From Pelomicrobium methylotrophicum (GTDB taxonomy: Bacteria; Pseudomonadota; Gammaproteobacteria; Burkholderiales; UBA6910): a stretch of 64,000 bases of DNA. Every line of letters begins with the position of its first letter. Positions within the stretch are counted from its first letter, which is position 1. The notes beneath the pieces were generated by a model that saw only the letters and a list, made by a program, of their open reading frames with translations, was not told the origin of the DNA and did no database searches. Shown one piece after another: positions 8,478 through 17,561 of the stretch. The stretch lies in contig NZ_VPFL01000014.1 in NCBI RefSeq assembly GCF_008014345.1, positions 36,112 to 100,111 of the forward strand. Reading direction: 5' to 3'. The position numbers were made by a program, and so were the translations under genes.

Positions 8478-10478
8478 ATGACCGCAATGCAAAAGGTTTA
8501 TCTCTTGGTGCCGCTGGCGCCGCTGCTCGGATCACTCATTGCGGGATTGTTTGGCTGGCTGATCGGGCGCACTTGGTCCCATCGGGTGACCATCGGCCTA
8601 ATGATCGTCAGCTTCGTCGCGTCAGTGGTGGTGTTTGTGGACGTGCTGCATGGCAACACGTTCAACGGCACGGTCTACACGTGGACCACTTCCGGTGGCG
8701 TGCGCTTCGAGATCGGTTTTCTCATTGACCGGCTGTCGGCGCTGATGATGGTGGTGGTGACCGCGGTGTCGCTGCTGGTGCACATCTATACCATCGGCTA
8801 CATGGCCGAGGATCCAGGCTATCAGCGGTTCTTCAGCTACATCTCGCTGTTCACTTTCTCGATGCTGATGCTGGTCATGTCCAACAACTTCCTGCAGCTA
8901 TTTTTCGGCTGGGAAGCGGTGGGCCTGGTTTCATATCTGCTGATCGGTTTCTGGTACACGCGCCCGAGCGCGATCTACGCCAACCTCAAGGCATTCCTGG
9001 TAAACCGCGTGGGGGACTTTGGGTTCCTGCTGGGCATCGGCATGGTGCTGTACCACTTCGGCACCCTCGATTACGCCTCGGTCTTCCAAAAAGCGCCGGC
9101 GCTGGCGGACCAGACGGTAGAGATTCTGCCGGGCTCGCCGTGGCTCCTCATGACGGTCATCTGCATCCTGCTGTTCATCGGCGCCATGGGCAAATCCGCC
9201 CAGTTCCCGCTGCATGTGTGGCTGCCGGATTCCATGGAGGGTCCCACGCCCATCTCAGCCCTGATCCATGCCGCGACCATGGTGACCGCCGGCATTTTCA
9301 TGGTGGCCCGCATGTCGCCCCTGTACGAGCTGTCGGAGACAGCGCTCTCGGTGGTGCTCGTAATCGGCGCCATCACCGCGTTCTTCATGGGCCTGGTGGC
9401 CATTGTACAGAACGACATCAAGCGGGTAGTGGCTTACTCGACGCTTTCCCATCTCGGCTATATGACCGTGGCGTTGGGGGCTTCGGCCTACTCGGCGGCC
9501 ATCTTCCACCTCATGACCCACGCCTTCTTCAAGGCCGTGCTCTTCCTCGGCGCAGGCTCTGTGATCATCGCCATGCACCACGAGCAGGACATGAGGAAAA
9601 TGGGGGGCTTACGCAAGTACATGCCGATCACCTATCTGGCAGTGCTAGTCGGCGGGCTCGCCAACGTGGGATTCCCGGGCTTCGGCGGCTTCTTTTCCAA
9701 GGAGGCGATCATCGAGGCAGTCCATCTCGCCGACAGACCCGGTGCGACCTTTGCCTACTGGGCGGTCACCCTGGGTGTGTTCGTGACCGCCCTGTACACG
9801 TTCCGGCTGTTGTTTCTTACCTTCTACGGGCAAGAAAGATTCCGCCAAGGGGCCCACGGCGGGCATGGTGAGCATGGCCACCACGGCGTCCATGGGCCCC
9901 ATGAGTCGCCGTGGGTAGTGACCTTGCCGTTGATGCTGCTGGCCGTTCCCTCGATAGGGGCGGGCTGGCTGATCGGGCCGATCCTGTTTGGGGACTATTT
10001 CGGCCCGGCTATCCTCATCTCGCCGGAGCACGGGGCGATGGCCCGCATGGCAGAGGAGTTCCATGGAGTGCTCGGCATGATGGCACACGCCGTCTTCACG
10101 CTACCGTTTTGGCTGATGGCCGCCGGCATCGCCACTGCCTGGTACTTGTACATCGCCCGTCCCGAGCTTCCCGAACGGATCAAAGAGCGGGCAGGCCTTC
10201 TGTACACCATCCTGGAGAGTAAGTACGGGTTCGATGAGTTCAACGATTGGTTCTTCGCTGGCGGCACCCGCAAGCTCGGCGCTGGCCTGTGGAAGGTGGG
10301 GGACGTGAGGGTCATAGACGGCTTTTTCGTAAACGGCTCGGCGCGGATGGTGGGCTGGTTCTCCACGGTCATCCGCCGCCTGCAGTCGGGCTACATCTAC
10401 CACTACGCGTTCACCATGATCATCGGCGTGTTCGTGTTGCTTACGCTGCGCAATTTCCTGGGGCGCTGGCTGGGCTGA
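8478..10478 (+). CDS. nuoL: NADH-quinone oxidoreductase subunit L (NuoL)
   Basis: A 666-residue antiporter-like proton-pumping subunit (ND5) with many helices and the long C-terminal lateral helix. ATG 8478 (MTAMQKVYLLVPLAP) is chosen; a longer in-frame reading from 8325 would overlap nuoK and is implausible. Motifs include FFGWEAVGLVSYLLIGFW and the pumping-channel lysines in KSAQFPLHVWLPDSMEGPTP. A His-rich loop follows QERFRQGAHGGHGEHG. Confidence 0.97.
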   Translation: MTAMQKVYLLVPLAPLLGSLIAGLFGWLIGRTWSHRVTIGLMIVSFVASVVVFVDVLHGNTFNGTVYTWTTSGGVRFEIGFLIDRLSALMMVVVTAVSLLVHIYTIGYMAEDPGYQRFFSYISLFTFSMLMLVMSNNFLQLFFGWEAVGLVSYLLIGFWYTRPSAIYANLKAFLVNRVGDFGFLLGIGMVLYHFGTLDYASVFQKAPALADQTVEILPGSPWLLMTVICILLFIGAMGKSAQFPLHVWLPDSMEGPTPISALIHAATMVTAGIFMVARMSPLYELSETALSVVLVIGAITAFFMGLVAIVQNDIKRVVAYSTLSHLGYMTVALGASAYSAAIFHLMTHAFFKAVLFLGAGSVIIAMHHEQDMRKMGGLRKYMPITYLAVLVGGLANVGFPGFGGFFSKEAIIEAVHLADRPGATFAYWAVTLGVFVTALYTFRLLFLTFYGQERFRQGAHGGHGEHGHHGVHGPHESPWVVTLPLMLLAVPSIGAGWLIGPILFGDYFGPAILISPEHGAMARMAEEFHGVLGMMAHAVFTLPFWLMAAGIATAWYLYIARPELPERIKERAGLLYTILESKYGFDEFNDWFFAGGTRKLGAGLWKVGDVRVIDGFFVNGSARMVGWFSTVIRRLQSGYIYHYAFTMIIGVFVLLTLRNFLGRWLG

Positions 10479-10526
10479 CGGGCATGGGCTTTTCCTCCTA
10501 TTCGACACAACAATAATCCGACCACC

Positions 10527-12011
10527 ATGGTTTTCGGTTTTCCTGTTCTGAGCGCTGTCATCTGGCTGCCCATTGTGTTCGGAGTGGCTGTCCTAGCCAC
10601 CGGCGGCGACCGCAATGCCCCCCTGGCGCGAAAGCTGGCCCTGGTCGGGTCCGTCCTGGGGTTCCTGGTGGCGCTGCCGCTCTATACCCAGTTCGATCCG
10701 ACCGCCACCGGCATGCAGTTTGTCGAGAAGCACCCGTGGATCGAGCGGTTCAACGTCTACTATTACCTGGGGATCGACGGCATCTCGCTGTGGCTGATCC
10801 TGCTCAACTGCTTCACTACTCCGCTCGTGGTACTCGCCGGCTGGCAGGTGATCCAAGAGCGCGTTTCCCAGTACATGGGGGCGTTTCTCATCATGTCGGG
10901 CTGCGTCAACGGTGCCTTCACCGCGCTCGACGCCGTGCTGTTCTACGTGTTCTGGGAAGCGATGCTGATTCCGATGTTTATCATCATCGGGGTATGGGGT
11001 GGGCCAAACCGGGTATACGCGGCGATCAAGTTCTTCCTGTACACGCTGCTCGGGTCGCTGCTCATGCTGGTGGCTTTTATCTACCTCTTCTTCAAGTCCG
11101 GCGGCAGCTTCTCCATTTTGGACTACCATACGCTGCCGCTCCCGCTTTCCGCCCAAGTTTTGATTTTCATCGCATTCCTTGCCGCGTTCGCGGTCAAGGT
11201 ACCCATGTGGCCGGTGCATACCTGGCTTCCGGATGCCCACGTGGAAGCTCCCACCGGCGGTTCCGTGGTGCTGGCGGCGGTCTTGCTCAAGCTCGGTGGG
11301 TACGGTTTCCTGCGCTTCTCGCTGCCGATCGCTCCCGATGCGAGTCATGTGCTGGCGGGGTTCATGATCGCTCTGTCGCTGATCGCCATCGTCTACATCG
11401 GGTTGGTGGCACTGGTGCAAGCCGACATGAAAAAGCTTATTGCCTACTCTTCGGTGTCCCACATGGGCTTCGTCACCCTCGGCTTTTTTCTGTTCAACGC
11501 TCACGGGATCGAGGGGGCGATTGTGCAGATGATTTCCCACGGGTTCGTTTCCGGCGCTCTATTCCTTTGCGTAGGCGTTCTGTACGACCGGATGCACTCT
11601 CGCCTCATCGCTGACTATGGCGGTGTCGTCAACAGCATGCCCATTTTCGCGGCGTTCTTCATGCTGTTTGCCATGGCGAATGCTGGGTTGCCGGGCACCA
11701 GTGGTTTCGTCGGCGAGTTCCTGGTCATCATGGGCGCCATCCAGGTCAACTTCTGGTATGCCTTCTTCGCCGCCATGACCCTCATCTTCGGCGCTGCCTA
11801 CACTCTGTGGTTGTACAAGCGAGTCGTGTTCGGTGCCGTTGCCAATGCCAGCGTCGCCGCGCTCAAGGACATTTCGGCGCGGGAAGGGTTAATCCTGGCG
11901 CTCGTCGCCGCGGCCGTCCTGCTGATGGGTATCTATCCGCTACCGTTCACGGAGGCAATGCATACCTCGGTGAACGAGTTGCTCGCGCATGTCGCGCGCA
12001 GCAAGCTGTGA
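10527..12011 (+). CDS. nuoM: NADH-quinone oxidoreductase subunit M (NuoM)
   Basis: A 494-residue ND4 homologue with about 14 membrane helices. Conserved segments are YVFWEAMLIPMFIIIG (membrane Glu) and KVPMWPVHTWLPDAHVEAPT (pumping Lys). It lies 48 bp after nuoL and 12 bp before nuoN. Length and order are standard. Confidence 0.97.
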   Translation: MVFGFPVLSAVIWLPIVFGVAVLATGGDRNAPLARKLALVGSVLGFLVALPLYTQFDPTATGMQFVEKHPWIERFNVYYYLGIDGISLWLILLNCFTTPLVVLAGWQVIQERVSQYMGAFLIMSGCVNGAFTALDAVLFYVFWEAMLIPMFIIIGVWGGPNRVYAAIKFFLYTLLGSLLMLVAFIYLFFKSGGSFSILDYHTLPLPLSAQVLIFIAFLAAFAVKVPMWPVHTWLPDAHVEAPTGGSVVLAAVLLKLGGYGFLRFSLPIAPDASHVLAGFMIALSLIAIVYIGLVALVQADMKKLIAYSSVSHMGFVTLGFFLFNAHGIEGAIVQMISHGFVSGALFLCVGVLYDRMHSRLIADYGGVVNSMPIFAAFFMLFAMANAGLPGTSGFVGEFLVIMGAIQVNFWYAFFAAMTLIFGAAYTLWLYKRVVFGAVANASVAALKDISAREGLILALVAAAVLLMGIYPLPFTEAMHTSVNELLAHVARSKL

Positions 12012-12023
12012 GGAGGACCTGAG

Positions 12024-13469
12024 GTGAGTATCGAGGTTCCAAACTTGATTCCCGTCTTGCCGGAGCTGTTTGTGCTGGGCGCCGTATGCGCGATCCTGAT
12101 CATTGACTTGCTAATCGACGACGAGCGCCGGGTGACGACCTACGTGCTGACTCAGCTTACCCTCCTCGCAGCGGCGATCCTCACCGTGGCCACCGGCGGT
12201 ACTGAACCGGTCTACACCATGAATGGCATGTTCGTCGACGATCCCATGGGGGACGTGCTCAAGGTCACGGTGTACATCTCGGTGGCGTCGATTTTGATCT
12301 ACTCGCGCGAGTACCTGGCGGCACGGGGACTGTTGCGGGGCGAGTTCTTCGGCCTTGCGCTATTCGCCATGCTGGGCATGATGGTGATGGTTTCCGCCAG
12401 CCACTTCCTGGTCCTGTATCTCGGGCTGGAGCTTTTGTCGTTGAGCCTGTACTCGATGGTGGCGCTGCAGCGGGACTCGGCAGTGGCGACCGAAGCGGCG
12501 ATGAAGTACTTCGTGCTCGGGGCGCTGGCCTCCGGCATGCTGCTGTACGGCATGTCGATGCTGTACGGCGCAACCGGCACTCTGAACGTGGCTGAGGTGC
12601 TGGCGGCTATTCAAGAAGGGGCGGCCAACCAGACCGTGCTGGTCTTCGGTTTGGTCTTCGTGGTGGCGGGGCTTGCGTTCAAGCTGGGCGCAGTGCCGTT
12701 TCATATGTGGGTGCCGGACGTATATCAAGGCGCGCCTACGGCGATGACTCTGTTCATTGCTTCCGCCCCCAAGCTGGCGGCCTTCGGCTTTGTCATGCGA
12801 ATCCTGGTGGATGGACTGCAGCCGCTGTTCCCCGATTGGCAGGGTATGCTGGTGATCCTTGCGCTTGCTTCTATGGCGATTGGGAATATTACTGCCATCG
12901 TCCAGAGCAACATCAAGCGCATGCTGGCCTACTCGACCATTTCCCACATGGGCTTTATGCTTCTGGGCTTTCTCTCGGGCGAGGTAAACGGCTACAGTTC
13001 GGCCATGTTCTACGTGGTCACCTATGTGCTTACGACACTGGGCACTTTCGGCATGATTATGCTGCTCTCCCGCGAAGGCTTCGAGGCCGACAATCTGGAC
13101 GACTTCAAAGGGTTGAACCAGCGCAGCCCTTGGTACGCGTTCATCATGCTGGTGCTCATGTTCTCCCTGGCGGGCGTGCCGCCGACGGTGGGCTTCTTCG
13201 CCAAGCTGTCGGTGCTGCAAGCAGCGCTGGACGCCGGCTTTGTCTGGCTGGCGGTGGCGGCGGTGATTTTTGCTTTGGTCGGCGCGTTCTACTATTTACG
13301 GGTGGTCAAGCTCATGTACTTCGACCCGCCGGCCACCGCTGAGCCGTTGCGCCCCCAGGCGGACGTGCGCCTGATGATGAGCGCCAATGGGCTGGCGGTG
13401 CTCGCTTTTGGAATCCTTCCCCAGCCGCTCATGGGGTTGTGCGTTTTCGCCGTCCAACGGACGTTATAG
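12024..13469 (+). CDS. nuoN: NADH-quinone oxidoreductase subunit N (NuoN)
   Basis: A 481-residue ND2 homologue, the third antiporter-like pump. It starts with GTG at 12024 after AGGAGGACCTGAG, a strong ribosome binding site. Family motifs include [20 protein letters not shown] and [20 protein letters not shown]. It closes the nuo series; a Nudix gene follows 21 bp later on the same strand. Confidence 0.97.
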   Translation: MSIEVPNLIPVLPELFVLGAVCAILIIDLLIDDERRVTTYVLTQLTLLAAAILTVATGGTEPVYTMNGMFVDDPMGDVLKVTVYISVASILIYSREYLAARGLLRGEFFGLALFAMLGMMVMVSASHFLVLYLGLELLSLSLYSMVALQRDSAVATEAAMKYFVLGALASGMLLYGMSMLYGATGTLNVAEVLAAIQEGAANQTVLVFGLVFVVAGLAFKLGAVPFHMWVPDVYQGAPTAMTLFIASAPKLAAFGFVMRILVDGLQPLFPDWQGMLVILALASMAIGNITAIVQSNIKRMLAYSTISHMGFMLLGFLSGEVNGYSSAMFYVVTYVLTTLGTFGMIMLLSREGFEADNLDDFKGLNQRSPWYAFIMLVLMFSLAGVPPTVGFFAKLSVLQAALDAGFVWLAVAAVIFALVGAFYYLRVVKLMYFDPPATAEPLRPQADVRLMMSANGLAVLAFGILPQPLMGLCVFAVQRTL

Positions 13470-13490
13470 GGGTTCAGGGCGAGAAAAAGC

Positions 13491-14066
13491 ATGACCAAAT
13501 CCGATTTAACCGAGAAGCGCCTCCGCTCCCGCAGCGTATTTGACGGCAAGCTGCTGCGGGTCAAGGTCGATGAGGTGCAGCTGCCCGACGGGGCGAAGGC
13601 GACTCGGGAGTACGTGATGCACCCAGGTGCGGTCGTCATGATCGCATTCCTGGATGAGCGGCGCCTTCTGTTGGAGCGGCAATTCCGCTATCCGCTGGGC
13701 CGGGAATTCTACGAGCTTCCAGCAGGCAAGATCAGCCCCGGCGAAGATCCGCTGCGCACCGCCGAGCGAGAACTCAAGGAGGAGACGGGCTACCGCGCCA
13801 AGTCGTGGTCCTATGTCAGCACTGTGCACCCGTGCATCGGCTACTCTGACGAGCGTCTGATCTACTACCTGGCCCGGGACCTGACGTTCGAGGGCGAGCG
13901 TCTCGACGACGGCGAGTTCCTCGAGACGCTCGTGGTAGAGCTGGGAGAGGCGCTGGAATGGGTGCGTCTCGGCCGCATCACCGACGGCAAGAGCGTCGCC
14001 GGTCTCTTCTGGGCGGAGAAGATCGCGCGCGGCGAATGGCCGTTGCCCGATTCCGTGTCGCGCTGA
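13491..14066 (+). CDS. Nudix hydrolase, ADP-ribose pyrophosphatase-like
   Basis: A 191-residue protein of the NudF/YffH type. The Nudix box is complete: G at the start of GKISPGEDPLRTAERELKEE, with the catalytic REL-EE core and a following TGY. The upstream strand pattern and ELPAGK fit enzymes that hydrolyse ADP-ribose to AMP and ribose 5-phosphate. It is 21 bp after nuoN and probably cotranscribed, perhaps as NAD-derivative housekeeping beside an NADH oxidase. Exact substrate is not decidable here. Confidence 0.85.
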   Translation: MTKSDLTEKRLRSRSVFDGKLLRVKVDEVQLPDGAKATREYVMHPGAVVMIAFLDERRLLLERQFRYPLGREFYELPAGKISPGEDPLRTAERELKEETGYRAKSWSYVSTVHPCIGYSDERLIYYLARDLTFEGERLDDGEFLETLVVELGEALEWVRLGRITDGKSVAGLFWAEKIARGEWPLPDSVSR

Positions 14067-14072
14067 TTACCG

Positions 14073-16019
14073 TCAGCGGGCGCCGGCAGCGTCGGAGGTG
14101 GACGCCTCCGACGCTGGAGACGGGCCGACGAGGGGCGAAGGCCAGCCGAACAGCGCCCCCTGGCCGTACTGGACGCCCATGTCGAGGAGCAGGTTTGCCG
14201 CCTCTGCATCTTCGACCCACTCGGCGACCACTTGACGGCCCATGCCTCGCGCCACGTCGCACACGGCCCGGACGAAGATCCTGCTTCCTTCGTCGTGGGG
14301 CAGGTCGCGGACGAATCCGCCATCGATCTTCAAGTAGTCCACGGGGAAGCGCTTAAGGTAATAAAACGAGCTGAATCCGGCCCCGAAGTCGTCCAGCGCG
14401 AAAAGATAGCCTCGGTCCTTCATGCGGCGCATGAAGGACAAAGTCACGTCCAGCTCCGACATGGCGGCGGTCTCGGTGAGCTCGAACACCAGACGCTCGG
14501 GATCGACGCCGGACCCGCCGAGCAAGTCCAGCAGCCGCTGCACCCAGTGCTCGTCGGAGATGCTGGCGCGCGAGAGATTCACGAAATAGCGCGTATCGCG
14601 AGTGCTCACGTTGTCTGCCAGAAAGCGCAACAGCTTCTGGATCACCACGAGATCGATATCGCGCACCACACCCAGCGTTTCCGCGATCTCAATGAATTCC
14701 GACGGCATGATCAATCCGCCGTCTTCGTTGCGGATCCTGGCCAGTACCTCATGGTGCACGGCCAACTTGCTGGAGAGGACCACCACCGGCTGGGCATGGA
14801 GCACCAAACGGTCCTCCTCCAGCACCTCGTGGAAGCGCTTCGCCCAATGTACCCGCTTGTGCGTGCTGCGGATATTGCTGGAGTACTGATCGAACAGCAC
14901 ATAGCGGTTTCGGCCGTGGTCCTTGGCCTGGTAGAGGGCGATATCCACGTTCGCCAGCAGGCTGGACAGGTCGGTGCCATGGAACGGGTAGAGGGCGATG
15001 CCGATGGAGGCGGTCAGGCTGGAGCGCTTGCGCGACTGCTCGTCGGGGGCGAATCTGTAGTGCCGCACCGCCTCCAAAACCTGCTCGGCGACGCGCACGG
15101 CGTCGGAACGCAGCGCCTCGGGGATGAAGATGGAAAACTCATCGCCGCCGAGCCGATAGACTTGCCCCGGCAGCTCTTGCATGAGTTCCTTGAGGACGCC
15201 GGCGACGCCCACGATCAGTTGGTCCCCGCAGCGGTGGCCCAGGTTGTCATTGACGTACTTGAAGTGGTCGATATCGATGAACAGCACTGCGCCGACTCCC
15301 CCGCTCTCCAGAGCTGCTGCCACCTCCTCCTGCAGGCTCAGCCGGTTCGGCAGATCGGTCAGCGCGTCGAACTTGGCGAGCCGTTCGATGCGCTGGGCGG
15401 CGAGCTGCTGGTCGGTGATGTCTCGAGCAGTGCCGCGGATGCCGATGACCTGACGGTTTTCATCGTAAGAGACTCGGGCGTTGATGCCTACCCAGCGGTC
15501 CTGGCCCTGCGCCGAGAGGAGGTGACTCAGGTAGTTGCGCACTTCGCCGTGACGCTTGAGCAGGGCAAGAAAGCGGCGATTGGAAATATGGGACGGCCGG
15601 GCCTCGAAGTCGAAGAAGCAACGCCCCAGCAACGCCTGGGGCGGAAGCCCGAAGATCTCGTAGGCTGCGTTATTGAGATAGGTGAAGCGGCCGAAGGCGT
15701 CGGTGGCCCAGATGAGGTCATGGGAGGTCTCCACCAAGTCCCGGTAGCGGTGCTCGCTTTCCACGAGGAGCTGAACGATGCGCCGCTTTTCCTTGAGTTC
15801 GCGCTTGACCGTTGCCAGCTCGTCGGCTTGCTGTCGGTCCTGGCCGGCTGCCAGGGTGGCCAGCCGGTCGATGAGCTCCCGGGGATAGCGGCGATGCCCT
15901 CCCGGTGTGCGGCTTGCCACCAGAACGCCCTGTTTGTCCCAGCGCCGCAGCTTCCAAACGGGAATGCCCAGCCGCGTGGCGGCCGCCTGGATGCTGTAGC
16001 CTGAGTCCTTGTCTCCCAT
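14073..16019 (-). CDS. MerR-type HTH / PAS / GGDEF / EAL protein, RpfR-like receptor candidate
   Basis: The 648-residue protein starts at ATG 16019 behind GGGAGGA; a longer start at 16052 lacks such a site. Residues 8-52 form a MerR/excisionase-like helix-turn-helix (LRRWDKQGVL, TPGGHRRY). A PAS domain follows (about 88-210), then GGDEF with an intact GGDEF motif (291-295) and no clear RxxD inhibitory site. The EAL domain has EVLAR in place of EALxR, but keeps ELTET, DDFGAG and LKIDG. It should therefore make and degrade cyclic-di-GMP. It lies 57 bp downstream of the rpfF-like gene, the arrangement of rpfF-rpfR. RpfR has an RpfF-interaction domain where this protein has a DNA-binding head. 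Confidence 0.85.
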   Translation of the reverse strand: MGDKDSGYSIQAAATRLGIPVWKLRRWDKQGVLVASRTPGGHRRYPRELIDRLATLAAGQDRQQADELATVKRELKEKRRIVQLLVESEHRYRDLVETSHDLIWATDAFGRFTYLNNAAYEIFGLPPQALLGRCFFDFEARPSHISNRRFLALLKRHGEVRNYLSHLLSAQGQDRWVGINARVSYDENRQVIGIRGTARDITDQQLAAQRIERLAKFDALTDLPNRLSLQEEVAAALESGGVGAVLFIDIDHFKYVNDNLGHRCGDQLIVGVAGVLKELMQELPGQVYRLGGDEFSIFIPEALRSDAVRVAEQVLEAVRHYRFAPDEQSRKRSSLTASIGIALYPFHGTDLSSLLANVDIALYQAKDHGRNRYVLFDQYSSNIRSTHKRVHWAKRFHEVLEEDRLVLHAQPVVVLSSKLAVHHEVLARIRNEDGGLIMPSEFIEIAETLGVVRDIDLVVIQKLLRFLADNVSTRDTRYFVNLSRASISDEHWVQRLLDLLGGSGVDPERLVFELTETAAMSELDVTLSFMRRMKDRGYLFALDDFGAGFSSFYYLKRFPVDYLKIDGGFVRDLPHDEGSRIFVRAVCDVARGMGRQVVAEWVEDAEAANLLLDMGVQYGQGALFGWPSPLVGPSPASEASTSDAAGAR

Positions 16020-16076
16020 GAAATCCTCCCTATACAACTCCCCGGCTTCCATGGTGACCGCAATCCCCCTGCCGGG

Positions 16077-17003
16077 TCAATGCACCTGGTGAGCCCCGAG
16101 GTCGTTCTGGCGCGACACCAGCTTCTGCATGAGCTTCATGTCCCGGCTGGTGAGGCGAAGGGCACTGTCGACCCAGATGTTGACGATGTCCAAGAGCTCG
16201 GAGAAGTCGAGCCGGTGCACACGACGACGGGCGCGGTACATGGCGTTGAGACCATTGCGGTTGCGGGATTGCTTGCGGATCAGCGCCGCCACCTCGGCCT
16301 CCCCCTGGCCGTCTTCGCACACCACGTCTACCACGCCCATGCTGAGCATTTCCTCGGCACTAAAGATCTGCCCGCTGGAGATTAGACGCTCCGTGAGCTT
16401 CTGCCCGACTTTCCGTTCCAGGAAGGAGTACGCGCCCATGCCGGGGAAAAGATTGAAGAGGATTTCGGGAAACCCGAACCGGCTGCTGCGTTCCGCGACG
16501 ATCAAATCGCTCGAGAGTGCACACTCGAACCCACCTCCCAGGCACTCGCCCTGGACCAGGGAAATGGTCGTGATGGGCAGGTCGTAGCTCACGTAGTTCC
16601 GGTACAGCACGTCGATGCAGGCGCGTCCGTACATCTGCAAGCCGTCGCGGTCCCGGCGCTCGATCAAGTTCACGAACAGATCCAGGTCTCCGCCGAGGTT
16701 GAATACCCCCGGCGTTCCCGAAGTGAGAATGGAGTAGGCGATTGGAAACTTTTCGCCATTCAGCATCAATTCTGCACCGCTGACGTCGACCATGTCGCAA
16801 TAGCGGCGCAGGTCGCGCAGAAGCGCCGGGTTGAAGCATGGCCGCGGACTCGGCTTCCACCGCAACCACAGGGCTTGCTGTTCCTTGTCATATCGCGCCT
16901 GGAGCTGGGGGGAGAAGTGGATCTCGCCTTGAGTGTTGAATTCCTGGCTGCCGATTCGCTGGCGCGGGGCTTCCAACAGTTGGGTGGGAACGTTCATTTC
17001 CAT
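16077..17003 (-). CDS. rpfF: DSF-family signal synthase, RpfF-like (crotonase fold)
   Basis: The 308-residue crotonase-fold protein matches RpfF, which makes cis-2-unsaturated fatty-acid signals (DSF/BDSF) from acyl-ACP by combined dehydratase and thioesterase activity. Diagnostic stretches are GVFNLGGDLDLF, LVQGECLGGGFECALS, FPEILFNLFPGMGAYSF and IWVDSALRL. The two catalytic glutamates are Glu160 (GGGFE) and Glu180 (FPE), 20 residues apart as in RpfF. ATG 17003 is chosen for AGGAG nine bases upstream; 17072 is a longer alternative. A generic enoyl-CoA hydratase is unlikely given these motifs. It is probably in one operon with the gene at 14073-16019. Confidence 0.88.
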   Translation of the reverse strand: MEMNVPTQLLEAPRQRIGSQEFNTQGEIHFSPQLQARYDKEQQALWLRWKPSPRPCFNPALLRDLRRYCDMVDVSGAELMLNGEKFPIAYSILTSGTPGVFNLGGDLDLFVNLIERRDRDGLQMYGRACIDVLYRNYVSYDLPITTISLVQGECLGGGFECALSSDLIVAERSSRFGFPEILFNLFPGMGAYSFLERKVGQKLTERLISSGQIFSAEEMLSMGVVDVVCEDGQGEAEVAALIRKQSRNRNGLNAMYRARRRVHRLDFSELLDIVNIWVDSALRLTSRDMKLMQKLVSRQNDLGAHQVH

Positions 17004-17101
17004 AATTGCGTGCTCCTGGAACTTAAGGTTGTCGAGTCGTGGGGGGATCGGACAAAAGTATCGACCCCTCAATCATTTAAGAGCACCCGGGGGGAGATTG
17101 C

Positions 17102-17124
17102 AAATCTAACAATTTGTTAGGTTT
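17102..17124. promoter_or_regulatory. Candidate operator upstream of rpfF
   Basis: CTAACAA-T-TTGTTAG at 17106-17120 is a perfect 7-bp inverted repeat with 1-bp spacing, extended by flanking A/T pairs. It lies about 100 bp upstream of the rpfF-like start. It is a plausible binding site for a dimeric regulator, possibly the adjacent HTH protein; the binding protein is unknown. Confidence 0.5.
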
Positions 17125-17499
17125 GATGTTTTGAGGACTCCCAGCCGGCGTGGCTGGGGCAGCTTTAGGGTATGAGTTCGGGCCGTGGCACTCGCTCGAT
17201 CGGGGCGGAAGGGGAAGGTTGACCACGGTTGTTCCAGGCATTGGGCCCCGCTGCAGCGTCCACCGTCCCTGTCCCGCCGTCCGGCGGCGGAGGGTTGCTG
17301 CAAAAAAAGAGCGGCGAAGACGCCCACCCATGATCACGCTGGTGGCGGGGCGGGTGGAATCCTCGAAATAGAGGACGTGTTCTACGGGCAGGAGGAGCGC
17401 GACGCCGGCCTAGGCCGGCCTACGGTCGCGTTGAAAGTCAGGCGGCGCTCCAGGATCGGCTAACAAGCGCGAAGGGCGCCGGGGCCGCACCGGCGGGGC
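17125..17499. other. Gap between rpfF and htpG
   Basis: No convincing gene is seen. It holds a small hairpin (CCCAGCC with GGCTGGG near 17140-17158). It also holds a strong palindrome, GCCGGCCTAGGCCGGC at 17404-17419, enclosed by CGCGAC (17398-17403) and GTCGCG (17425-17430). The overlapping short frames have no recognisable domains. Confidence 0.4.
17398..17430. repeat. Nested palindrome upstream of htpG
   Basis: A perfect 16-bp palindrome is enclosed by a 6-bp outer inverted repeat. It ends about 70 bp before the sigma-32 -35 element. It could be a terminator-like structure without a T-run, a protein-binding site or a small repeat element. Confidence 0.45.
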
Positions 17500-17530
17500 C
17501 TTGAACTTTCGTGGCCCGTCCCTATTATAT
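17500..17530 (+). promoter_or_regulatory. Sigma-32 heat-shock promoter of htpG
   Basis: CTTGAA at 17500-17505, 14 nt, then CCCTATTAT at 17520-17528 matches the RpoH consensus (CTTGAA, 13-15 nt, CCCCATNT) closely. It sits 32-62 bp before the htpG ATG. This also argues against a GTG start at 17511, which lies inside the promoter. Confidence 0.85.
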
Positions 17531-17561
17531 TGAATTACCTGATAAAAATAGGAAAACATCC

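Noticed and set aside
16077..17003. Calling this gene a plain enoyl-CoA hydratase
   Set aside because: The motifs GVFNLGGDLDLF and FNLFPGMGAYSF, and the two Glu 20 residues apart, are RpfF-type. The gene next to it also fits the rpfF context.
17511..17561. GTG start for htpG at 17511
   Set aside because: The codon lies between the -35 and -10 of the sigma-32 promoter. ATG 17562 gives the family N-terminus.
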